Below are positions 8,682 through 16,395 of a DNA stretch of 41,256 nucleotides, piece by piece. Position numbers and translations under genes: made by a program. How positions within the stretch are numbered: position 1 is the stretch's first letter; each line of letters begins with the position of its first letter. Origin of the DNA: Bacteroidales bacterium (GTDB taxonomy: Bacteria > Bacteroidota > Bacteroidia > Bacteroidales > JAIOZK01); contig JAIPBS010000039.1 in NCBI GenBank assembly GCA_021738625.1, positions 1 to 41,256 on the forward strand, in the 5' to 3' direction. The notes under the pieces are model-generated. The model searched no databases. It was not told where the DNA came from and saw only the letters and a program-made list of their open reading frames with translations.

Positions 8682-9779
8682 ATGGATGCATTTTCAAAAA
8701 TATTCGTTGCCGGCCATAATGGCCTGGTAGGCTCGGCAATTGTTAAGAAACTCAGGAAAAAAGGATATGAAAACCTGTTGCTTGTCCCAAGAGCAAAACT
8801 TGACCTGACAAACCAACGGGCTGTGGCCGATTTCTTTGAGGCCGAAAATCCCGAATACGTTTTTCTGGCTGCTGCCCTGGTAGGAGGGATATATGCCAAT
8901 GACAATTACCGGGCGAATTTCATTTTCAGCAACCTGACCATTCAAAACAATGTGATTCATCAATGCTGGAAAAGCGGGGTGAAAAAGCTTTTGTTTTTAG
9001 GTAGTACCTGTATCTATCCTAAAGAAGCGCCTCAGCCAATGAAAGAAGAGTATTTGTTGACTTCTCCCCTGGAATATACCAATGAACCTTATGCCATTGC
9101 TAAAATCGCAGGATTGAAAATGTGCGAAAGCTATAACATTCAATATGGTACAAACTTTATTACGGTGATGCCTACCAATTTGTACGGGCCTTCGGATAAT
9201 TACGATCTTGAAAACTCGCATGTATTGCCTGCCATTCTGCGAAAGGTTTTGATTGCCCGTGCTTTGGAAACTAACGATTGGTCATGGGTCAGAAAGGATC
9301 TTGAGCTCAGGCCGATGAAAAACTTTTCAGCCGGGGATTCATATCGCAAAATTTTGAATGAACTGGAAAAATTTGGCATCAGAAAAAACAAGGCTGACAA
9401 ATGGGAGGTGGAGATATGGGGCAGCGGCAGGCCCATGCGTGAGTTCCTTTGGAGTGAAGAACTGGCAGACGCCTGCGTGTTTTGCATGGAGAACGTGGAT
9501 TTTAAAGATGTTATTCCCGGTCCGGGTGAAGAGATCAGAAATACGCATCTGAACATTGGAACAGGTGAGCAGATCAGCATCAGGGAGCTGGCAGAATTGG
9601 TGAAAGGGAAAACCGGATTTACCGGTAATTTGTTTTTTAATACCTCGAAACCGGACGGAACATTGAAAAAGCTGACCGATCCTTCACGTATTCATCAGCT
9701 TGGTTGGTACCATAACATTGAGATTGACCAGGGAGTGGATATATTAATTGAGTGGTATCAGAAAAGTATTAAAACTTGA
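8682..9779 (+). CDS. fcl: GDP-L-fucose synthase
   Basis: This 365-residue short-chain dehydrogenase makes GDP-L-fucose from GDP-4-keto-6-deoxymannose by epimerising C3 and C5 and reducing with NADPH. The cofactor loop FVAGHNGLVGSAIV is at the N-terminus. LFLGSTCIYPKEAPQPM holds the catalytic Ser and Cys region, YAIAK is the YxxxK active-site pair, and MPTNLYGPSDNYDLENSHV is a family hallmark. The length is slightly above the usual 310-325 residues because of an insert near residues 215-245. ATG at 8682 is chosen; an upstream TTG at 8679 would add one residue. No GDP-mannose dehydratase gene is in view, so gmd must lie elsewhere. It supplies the donor for a fucosyltransferase in this locus. 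Confidence 0.95.
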   Translation: MDAFSKIFVAGHNGLVGSAIVKKLRKKGYENLLLVPRAKLDLTNQRAVADFFEAENPEYVFLAAALVGGIYANDNYRANFIFSNLTIQNNVIHQCWKSGVKKLLFLGSTCIYPKEAPQPMKEEYLLTSPLEYTNEPYAIAKIAGLKMCESYNIQYGTNFITVMPTNLYGPSDNYDLENSHVLPAILRKVLIARALETNDWSWVRKDLELRPMKNFSAGDSYRKILNELEKFGIRKNKADKWEVEIWGSGRPMREFLWSEELADACVFCMENVDFKDVIPGPGEEIRNTHLNIGTGEQISIRELAELVKGKTGFTGNLFFNTSKPDGTLKKLTDPSRIHQLGWYHNIEIDQGVDILIEWYQKSIKT

Positions 9780-9798
9780 ATTATTGAAAGATTATTAG

Positions 9799-12057
9799 AT
9801 GGACAAGCCGAGGATTTCAGTAATTATTCCTGTGTTTAATGTAGAAGACGTAATCGGTGGAGCGTTGGATAGCATTGTAAAACAAACCTATGAGAATATT
9901 GAAGTTTGGGTGGTTGACGGGGCGTCGACTGATGCTACCTTATCGGTCATCGATAAATACCGTGAGGATTATCCTTTCATTAATGTGGTAAGCGAAAAAG
10001 ATGAAGGCATTTATGATGCCATGAACAAAGGGATTGACCTTAGTAGTGGTGACTGGCTTTATTTCATGGGTGCAGATGACCGCTTGTTTGATGAGGAAGT
10101 TCTGTTAAATCTTTATAAATCAGGTGCCCTTAATCAGGTTAAAGTTGTTTATGGCAATGTTCTTATTGTCGGAGGCAATCCGTGGGCAAAAGATCAGGAT
10201 GTGTATGACGGTCTCTTTGATTTGGAAAAATTATTAAACAAGAATATCTGTCAACAGGCAATATTTTATCCCCGGAAGGTGATTGCCAAAGCCGGCTATT
10301 TTGATAAAAGATATACCGTTACGGCAGACTGGGATTATAACTTGCGCTGTTTTGCCAGGCAGCAATTTTTGTACGTTGATCTGATTATTGCCAAATTTTA
10401 TTCAGGCGGCTTATCCTCACAGGATGACAATCATGGAATGACATTCCGGGAGATGGCTGAGAATGTGGTCGAATATTTTGAGATAGATCCGGATGATCCT
10501 AAATATGTGCAGCCCGGATCACCTTTTCGAAAGTTCATCGCCCATTACAACTTTGTTCGTAAAACACAACTGAATCCAAATACAAATCAGATTGAAAAAG
10601 GAATATCTCTTTGCACTGCCATAAAGAACAGAGCAGAGATATTTGAAGATGCGCTGAAAACCTGGGTAAAACATGATGAGATTGATGAGATCATCATTGT
10701 TGACTGGACATCGGATGAGTCTTTGCTTCAGCTGGTTCAGAAATATCAAAATGGTAAAATCTTCCTGGCCAGAGTTGAAAACCAGAAGAAATGGATACTT
10801 GCCCCGGCATTTAATCTTGCTGCAAGATTGACCTCGAAAGATAAGATACTGAAACTGGATGCAGATGTAAAACTGCTTCCCGGATTCTTTCAGAAGCATG
10901 AATTGAAACAAGGTATGTTTTATTCAGGTGACTGGCGAAAGGCAAGAAATGAGAATGAAACACACCTGAATGGAAACCTTTTTCTTTTCCGCGCTGACTT
11001 TTTCAAAGTAAACGGTTATAACGAGTTTTTTAAAACCTACGGCTGGGATGATAGCGATCTTTTTTCCAGGCTGGAATCCTCGGGCCTCAATCGTCAATGC
11101 TTTGATTATGACACCCTGCATCACATTGACCATCAGGGAAGGATGGCATTTCAAAGCCCTTCGAAAAAACTTAAAAACCTGAGTGATGAAGAATGGTCGA
11201 GGTTGAACATTTTCATTAGCAGGTATATTTCGAAAAAAGTAGCCCCATGGTCTGTTAACAAGGGTATGTTGAATTTCGAAGTGTCCAGGAAAGATGATTG
11301 TTTGATACAGTGTTGGCAGCAAGGGGAAGATGAGAATATCATCCCGGAAGCTCTTATGAGGGAAGCTGAAATTGAGGCCATAAAAGAGCGGCTGAAAGAA
11401 CTTAGGATCAGCCTGCCTGATAAAATAGAAGAGAATCTGACAAACGAAGATTATATTCTGTTATTCAATCTGCATTTATCTGAAGCAGCTTCAGAACAAA
11501 ACAGCAAAATCTTCTCATTCATTCAAAGGATGCTTAGTTCATTTAGTGATATGGAAGAGCTGAAAGATGAAGAACTCGAAGCAATTACCGCAAAGTTGAA
11601 AGCACAGCAGGAAGAACAGAACAAAGCAAGATCACAGACTGAACTACTGCTTCAGGAAAAGCAACATTATTTAGTGAAAATAAATCAATTAGAGAAGGAA
11701 TTAGAAAGCAAGAAGCTGAATATGGCTAAACTGAACGCTCAGCTTAAGAATTTAAATAGTTTGTCAGATGAACTTCGTAAAGAAATTGAGGAGAAGTCCT
11801 TTAAAATCAATAACCTGAAACTTCATTTGAAAGACAAGGATCAATTGAATCAAGAGGTCAGAAGACAGCTTGATAATGCAAGGATTTCCATTCATGGCAA
11901 CCAAAAACAAATTAACATTCTAAGATCACAGGCAAAGGCATTACGCAAACAATTGAAGGACATCCATGCCTCCTACACATGGAAAATTGGTCGGTTGATT
12001 ATCTCTCCGGTTTATTGGTTGATAAAAATGTTTATACGAAGAAAGCAACAACTATAA
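9799..12057 (+). CDS. Bifunctional-looking glycosyltransferase with two GT-A domains and C-terminal coiled coil
   Basis: This 752-residue protein has a first GT2 domain (residues 5-230: ISVIIPVFNVE, VDGASTDATL, YFMGADDRLF). A second GT-A domain starts near residue 268 (GISLCTAIKNR). It carries LKLDADVKL near 353 and ARNENETHLNG near 381, then YGWDDSDLFSRL, a pattern seen in galactosyltransferase-type GTs. Residues about 585-719 form a long charged coiled coil, and the tail reads SYTWKIGRLIISPVYWLIK, an amphipathic membrane-tethering type end. The protein may add two sugars in sequence or anchor a synthase complex. The second domain is closely related to the gene at 12499. It begins 19 bases after fcl. 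Confidence 0.85.
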   Translation: MDKPRISVIIPVFNVEDVIGGALDSIVKQTYENIEVWVVDGASTDATLSVIDKYREDYPFINVVSEKDEGIYDAMNKGIDLSSGDWLYFMGADDRLFDEEVLLNLYKSGALNQVKVVYGNVLIVGGNPWAKDQDVYDGLFDLEKLLNKNICQQAIFYPRKVIAKAGYFDKRYTVTADWDYNLRCFARQQFLYVDLIIAKFYSGGLSSQDDNHGMTFREMAENVVEYFEIDPDDPKYVQPGSPFRKFIAHYNFVRKTQLNPNTNQIEKGISLCTAIKNRAEIFEDALKTWVKHDEIDEIIIVDWTSDESLLQLVQKYQNGKIFLARVENQKKWILAPAFNLAARLTSKDKILKLDADVKLLPGFFQKHELKQGMFYSGDWRKARNENETHLNGNLFLFRADFFKVNGYNEFFKTYGWDDSDLFSRLESSGLNRQCFDYDTLHHIDHQGRMAFQSPSKKLKNLSDEEWSRLNIFISRYISKKVAPWSVNKGMLNFEVSRKDDCLIQCWQQGEDENIIPEALMREAEIEAIKERLKELRISLPDKIEENLTNEDYILLFNLHLSEAASEQNSKIFSFIQRMLSSFSDMEELKDEELEAITAKLKAQQEEQNKARSQTELLLQEKQHYLVKINQLEKELESKKLNMAKLNAQLKNLNSLSDELRKEIEEKSFKINNLKLHLKDKDQLNQEVRRQLDNARISIHGNQKQINILRSQAKALRKQLKDIHASYTWKIGRLIISPVYWLIKMFIRRKQQL

Positions 12058-12498
12058 CTTTCAGTTTTACTCTGGATGAATAGCTATATTGGCATTTTAT
12101 GCTTCTTTTGAAGTTTCTAAATTTAGATTATATTTTGACATATTATCGAAATTTGCTTAATATAGTCATCTCTTAACATCTTCTCAAAATCCGTGATTAT
12201 CAAATATAGTGGTGTGTATTAGCTATAAGAAAGAAAGTTGATCATTCGTCTAATGTTTCAGTAGTACTTTGGATTTTATTTGTGAGGAACTAAGCAAGCA
12301 ATGTGGCCAGTGGTGTATTAATATTTAAAGGTTATTTAAGGAAAACCATTAAGAGTGGGTAGAAAAAACAACAGAAAGCATTTTAATAAAATATATTTGA
12401 CAGGGACTATTAGGATAAAATTAATGGGTCATTCCAAATGATTATTCGCACATTTCTAAAAGGTGAAAAACATTTAATTTGCAATCAATCTTGTTATA
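12058..12498. other. 441-bp AT-rich non-coding tract
   Basis: No convincing coding frame is present on either strand: all frames carry frequent stops. There is no clear hairpin with a T-run after the stop at 12057, and no good match to a Bacteroidota promoter before 12499. It may be debris from the event that brought in the AT-rich genes at 12499-14282. Confidence 0.5.
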
Positions 12499-13455
12499 AT
12501 GATGAGAGTTTTTAACTTAAGAAAAAAGAATGCTTTCAAAAGTATTAAAAAGGGGGTTTCTATTTTTACTGCACTTAAAGATAGAAATGATCATCTTAAA
12601 GAGGTTATATCTACATGGATTATGAATAGTAATGTGAATGAAATAGTAGTTGTAGATTGGTCATCAACAACCTCTTTAGTTTCGGAATTAAGCAACATCA
12701 AAAGTAAGAAGGTCAAAATAATCAGAATTGAAGGTCAAACAAGGTGGTTGCAAACAAAAGCATTTAATGTTGGAGCTAGATTTACGAGCTTTAATAAATT
12801 ATTGAAACTTGATTCAGATATAATCCTTAAAAATAATTTTTTTGAGAAAAACATACTTAGAAGAGGTATTTTTTACACTGGTAATTGGCAAATAGCTCGA
12901 AATGAAAATGAAACGCATCTGAACGGACAAGTATATGTTTTTAGAAAGGATTTTTTTAAGGTAAATGGTTATAATGAATTTCTTTTTTGGTATGGCTATG
13001 ATGATACAGATTTTTATAAAAGACTGCAACTATCAGGTATTAAAAGATTTAATTTAGATATTGAGACTTTAGAACATGTGCCTCATGAAAACCGCACTAG
13101 ATTAAAAAGTAATGAAATGAATTACCTAAGTTTAATAAATGACAGCGAACGTGCCAGTTTAAGTATTTTACGTAATCGTTTTCTTGTTGAAAATATGGAA
13201 TGTTGGTCAAAAAGATATAAAATGCTTGACTATGATATAATTGAACAAAATGATAATGTTATAATTTGCAAAATTGTAGATAAGTCTGTTCCACATATAC
13301 ATAAATCTTTGCTAATAGAAAGCGAATTAGTTTCAATTAAAGATAGATTAGTACAGCTAAATCAAAAATTTGATAACTCCATAATCCACAGCAAGCCTAA
13401 TGATGAATTAATTAAAATATATTTAGATGTTTGCAAATCAATGAAACTTTCATAA
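12499..13455 (+). CDS. Glycosyltransferase, stand-alone paralogue of the second GT domain of the preceding gene
   Basis: This 318-residue protein starts with GVSIFTALKDRNDHLKEV. It aligns through its first 220 residues with residues 268-490 of the protein encoded at 9799-12057. Shared blocks include VDWSS/VDWTS, LKLDSDI/LKLDADV, an identical ARNENETHLNG, FFKVNGYNEF and YGYDDTDFYKRL. The C-terminal 80 residues are helical and also match. It is extremely AT-rich: bases 13201-13260 hold 14 G or C of 60, so it is not a fresh copy of its neighbour and was probably gained separately. Start could be 12499 or the second ATG at 12502. Confidence 0.82.
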   Translation: MMRVFNLRKKNAFKSIKKGVSIFTALKDRNDHLKEVISTWIMNSNVNEIVVVDWSSTTSLVSELSNIKSKKVKIIRIEGQTRWLQTKAFNVGARFTSFNKLLKLDSDIILKNNFFEKNILRRGIFYTGNWQIARNENETHLNGQVYVFRKDFFKVNGYNEFLFWYGYDDTDFYKRLQLSGIKRFNLDIETLEHVPHENRTRLKSNEMNYLSLINDSERASLSILRNRFLVENMECWSKRYKMLDYDIIEQNDNVIICKIVDKSVPHIHKSLLIESELVSIKDRLVQLNQKFDNSIIHSKPNDELIKIYLDVCKSMKLS

Positions 13456-13475
13456 TAAAGAAATATTTGCTAATC

Positions 13476-14282
13476 CTAAATCTTATAATATTTTTGTGAT
13501 AACTCATCTAATTTTTTATATGTATCAATTATATATTTTGGCGGATTAAAGTTTATGCCAGTACATCTATCTAATTCAGGTAGTATGTTTTTAATATCTA
13601 GTTTTACACCAATCATTTCTGAAAGAGTTGGTAAGATGCTCTTGTTGAGTAATTTTGTATAATTGATAAATATAATTTCTTTCTTGATTTTTTTTGTTAA
13701 TGTATAGACAAAGTAGTTATAACTATTGTACCATAGTTGATAGGCAAGAACACTGTCTATGTAAAAGTTTGACAGGTGATTATCATATTTCGTCATTTTT
13801 AAAATACTTTCTATCGTTTTAGTTGGCTCTCTATACATACAAATAATTAAAGTATCTTTTTTGAGGTATTTATCCCATATTTCAAGAGTATAATTGAATC
13901 GTGGATCTTTGAATGCTATAGGGCTATTTTTTTTTGCGTTAATTATAAGTTCTGATATCCTAGATTCAATGTTTGATTTGTCACAGGGAATAATCTGAAT
14001 ATTGTCTGCAATATGAGTCAGCCATCTCTGACCATTCATTGGGTTAAATGGTGAATATTTTCGTTCTTGTGAAAAAATATATTGTGAATTTGGTCGACTA
14101 TCATATCTACTAAGAATTTCCTCATTAATTGTATTGACTTCCTCGCATTCAAAAAATCCCAAGGGATTGCTTTCTCGTCCAGGATATAATTCATTTCCCA
14201 TATAATATCCTGCTTGATATAGAAGAGCACCCATTAAACTTGTTCCACTTCTTCCAAAGCCACATATAATACAATCCCGCAT
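13476..14282 (-). CDS. Sulfotransferase family protein
   Basis: This 268-residue protein has an N-terminal P-loop-like PAPS-binding segment, CIICGFGRSGTSLMGALLYQ. GFFECEEVNTINEEIL and IAFKDPRFNYTLEIW follow, then the 3'-phosphate-binding pattern LIICMYREPTKTIESI. This layout (GxxRSGTS, KDPR, R.P...) is that of bacterial sulfotransferase-like proteins that modify glycans. It converges with the GT at 12499, their stops being 20 bases apart. Like that gene it is AT-rich and stands on the opposite strand to the operon, so it is probably part of the same acquired insert. The acceptor is unknown. Confidence 0.78.
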   Translation of the reverse strand: MRDCIICGFGRSGTSLMGALLYQAGYYMGNELYPGRESNPLGFFECEEVNTINEEILSRYDSRPNSQYIFSQERKYSPFNPMNGQRWLTHIADNIQIIPCDKSNIESRISELIINAKKNSPIAFKDPRFNYTLEIWDKYLKKDTLIICMYREPTKTIESILKMTKYDNHLSNFYIDSVLAYQLWYNSYNYFVYTLTKKIKKEIIFINYTKLLNKSILPTLSEMIGVKLDIKNILPELDRCTGINFNPPKYIIDTYKKLDELSQKYYKI

Positions 14283-14326
14283 TTAATAAATGTATTAAAA
14301 GTAGTATCAAAATCAAATTTAACATA

Positions 14327-14452
14327 AAACAGAACTGTCTCTAACTTCAAATTAATTGAATAAATTCAAAAATAAAACATTGTTTTCCTTGAATTCTTCG
14401 ATCTATTTCAAAGCATATAACATGCAAGGAAAGTATAAAGACAGTTCTGTTT
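14327..14452. repeat. Possible MITE-like element with 14-bp terminal inverted repeats
   Basis: AAACAGAACTGTCT (14327-14340) and AGACAGTTCTGTTT (14439-14452) are exact reverse complements separated by 98 AT-rich bases with no ORF. Both sides are flanked by ATA (14324-14326 and 14453-14455), which would fit a 3-bp target duplication. It lies between two minus-strand genes at the edge of the AT-rich insert. A long-loop RNA stem is the alternative. Confidence 0.4.
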
Positions 14453-14463
14453 ATACCATTTTA

Positions 14464-15267
14464 TTAATTCTTTTCTATAAGTTGATTAACTTTATTGTTA
14501 AGTTCAACATTTTCATTTTTAAGTTCTATTACATAGAGTGTTAATTCCTCAATTTTTTCCAATAATTTCTTGTTCATCTCACCAAGTTTCAGAGTTCCGT
14601 TTTCAACATCACTTGCAGAAGGTATATCTGGTAAATGATTATTATTATTGATAAACTCTTCTAGATCACTTAAAGTCATTAGATTATAGTTATCACTAAA
14701 AACATAGTCGGGCCAACTGCCGGACAACTGTATTTCCAATTCTTCTGCTATGACTTTGCCATCAACCGCTAGTTTGTAATTTGCAGGAATGGTGGATGTT
14801 CCAATGCCGACTCCGCCGGTATTAGTAAAAATCATATTGCCGGAGTTTGTATATACAACGTCATTTACTCCCCACTTAATTTCTAGATTACGTGTTGTAT
14901 AATTAAATAAACTAACATCTACCCATCCAGTACCAGTAACATATGCATTCTGAACACATTGAATGTCACCAGCATTTCTTCTAAGTGCAAAATTATAGCA
15001 TTCGGATGTTGCTGTATTTTGCATTCTTATTCGCCCGATTGCTCTGTTGGCTGTTAAAGTATAAGGGCTGCCAATATAGACTGAAGCATCAGATTCATTA
15101 TCGTAAACTTCTATATCTGTTGATGGGGTTGTGGTTCCTACACCAACGTTTCCAGAATTATTTTTGTAAATGTCAGTTCCATTAAGAGTCCAATGATTTT
15201 GTGCATTTAATGAAACAACAAAAAGCAACAATGCAAAAGTTGCTATAATTTTTATCATTGATTTCAT
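14464..15267 (-). CDS. Secreted tail-fibre/S74-like domain protein
   Basis: This 267-residue protein has an N-terminal signal peptide (hydrophobic IATFALLLFVVSLNAQ). GNVGVGTTTPSTDIEV and GVGIGTSTIPANYKLAVDGK are repeats of the kind found in tail-fibre-like surface proteins of Bacteroidota. The C-terminal part (VFSDNYNLMTLSDLEEFI, HLPDIPSASDVENG, LGEMNKKLLEKIEELTLYVI) resembles the S74-type region that precedes a trimeric coiled coil. No T9SS sorting domain is visible. The last 45 residues form a leucine-rich coiled coil. Start ATG at 15267 gives MKSMIKI; the internal ATG three codons later is also possible. Function is unknown, but surface exposure is likely. Confidence 0.75.
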   Translation of the reverse strand: MKSMIKIIATFALLLFVVSLNAQNHWTLNGTDIYKNNSGNVGVGTTTPSTDIEVYDNESDASVYIGSPYTLTANRAIGRIRMQNTATSECYNFALRRNAGDIQCVQNAYVTGTGWVDVSLFNYTTRNLEIKWGVNDVVYTNSGNMIFTNTGGVGIGTSTIPANYKLAVDGKVIAEELEIQLSGSWPDYVFSDNYNLMTLSDLEEFINNNNHLPDIPSASDVENGTLKLGEMNKKLLEKIEELTLYVIELKNENVELNNKVNQLIEKN

Positions 15268-15465
15268 TGTTCTTTATTTTTATTATTCATAACTAGCTTT
15301 ATCGTTTATACCTTAAACGTAAAGCTTTTATTTCTTTGGTTAGAAGTTCAATAAAATCTGTGAAGTATCTGTTTGCTATCCTAAGGACAAATGCAACCCT
15401 GTTTATTTTCTCCCGGGCTAAGAGATAGCAGGTTGTTATTAAAGAGGTGGTCCCGGTGAATCAAT

Positions 15466-16173
15466 TCACAAGCGAAGCACCATGTTCACTTTGGGTTTGA
15501 AGTCGGTGAATTCATGGCAATAGCTTATTTTTAAAGGGTTGTAAAATGGAGAATCATGCAATGCAACAAAAACAGGCAAGTCTGTTCTGCTTGTCTGTTC
15601 AGTTGTTACTGCCTGATTCTGATTATTGTGATTAAAAAATTTCTTTCCTTGTGGTTCACTGCCCGAAATATCATGGGCTGTACAGGTTTTTTTTGATAAG
15701 TTATCATAAACGGTAAGCAGGAAAAAAAGATAGTCTTGGTGGTTTTCAATGGGCACATCGTCTTGTTCGGGGCTTTTCTTCCTCTTTCCTTTATTTGTTG
15801 CCTTAAGTTTTTTTACGATATCCAACTGTTGTTGAAAGGATAGGCTCTTTTCTTTTTGTTTCACGGGTGCATCGGAAATAAATGCATGTACTTCCGCCCC
15901 GGCTGAGATTTTCGTTCCCGGCTTGAAAACAATCTTGCTTTCCGATTTCACAGTTACAGCATGATCCTTACCAAATTTAACGGGTTTGTCCTCTCCCTGA
16001 ATTCGTAACTCATTTTCTTCATCCTTAATTTCGGAAGGATTAATGCTTGTCTGCTTGATACAATCCTCACCCTGATTATTGCAAACTTTTGCTATATCTG
16101 CCTTGACTGTAAAGACACAGAATGCAACAATGGCAAGCGTTAAAATGGATCGTATCTTAATAGATGAACTCAT
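15466..16173 (-). CDS. Secreted protein with an FKPG stack-type motif, unknown function
   Basis: This 235-residue protein has a signal peptide (ILTLAIVAFCVFTVKA). Near residues 75-97 it carries SKIVFKPGTKISAGAEVHAF, a variant of the FKPGF-x-A..GS..HA.I motif that three neighbouring exported proteins carry before their sorting domains. Residues 110-145 are Lys/Gln-rich. The C-terminus (FTDFKPKVNMVLRL) is not a recognisable T9SS domain, so it may stay in the periplasm or be a truncated cargo protein. It is transcribed divergently from the T9SS protein at 16396, each with its own good promoter match. I do not recognise a catalytic domain. Confidence 0.7.
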   Translation of the reverse strand: MSSSIKIRSILTLAIVAFCVFTVKADIAKVCNNQGEDCIKQTSINPSEIKDEENELRIQGEDKPVKFGKDHAVTVKSESKIVFKPGTKISAGAEVHAFISDAPVKQKEKSLSFQQQLDIVKKLKATNKGKRKKSPEQDDVPIENHQDYLFFLLTVYDNLSKKTCTAHDISGSEPQGKKFFNHNNQNQAVTTEQTSRTDLPVFVALHDSPFYNPLKISYCHEFTDFKPKVNMVLRL

Positions 16174-16193
16174 TGTTTGGTGTAACGTTGTCG

Positions 16194-16225
16194 CAAATAT
16201 AAGTTATGTAAAGCAGAAAGTCAAG
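16194..16225 (-). promoter_or_regulatory. Bacteroidota-type promoter for the gene starting at 16173
   Basis: On the minus strand CTTG (-33, bases 16225-16222) is followed after 20 nt by TATATTTG (-7, bases 16201-16194), an exact fit to TTG-N19-21-TAnnTTTG. The expected transcription start lies about 15 nt before the ATG, giving a very short leader. Confidence 0.65.
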
Positions 16226-16281
16226 AATTTTATGCAGATAAACATAAACTGACGAATGTTGAAAAGAAAAACAGCAGAAAA

Positions 16282-16312
16282 CTTGCTTTTTTTTATATAT
16301 GTTGTATCTTTA
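16282..16312 (+). promoter_or_regulatory. Bacteroidota-type promoter for the gene starting at 16396
   Basis: CTTG (16282-16285) is followed after 19 nt by TATCTTTA (16305-16312), one base off TAnnTTTG. The predicted start of transcription near 16318 gives a leader of about 78 nt. Confidence 0.55.
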
Positions 16313-16395
16313 CGCTTGGTTAGAAGTTTTCTGTTTTAGTATCTTACCCAAATGCGTTAGCTTATAAAAAGGTTAATCACCAAAGCACGTATGTT

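Noticed and set aside
14356..14544. Short plus-strand ORF (62 codons)
   Set aside because: It is rich in Lys, Phe, Ile and Tyr from AT-rich DNA, lies partly in the possible MITE, and overlaps the end of a well-supported minus-strand gene.
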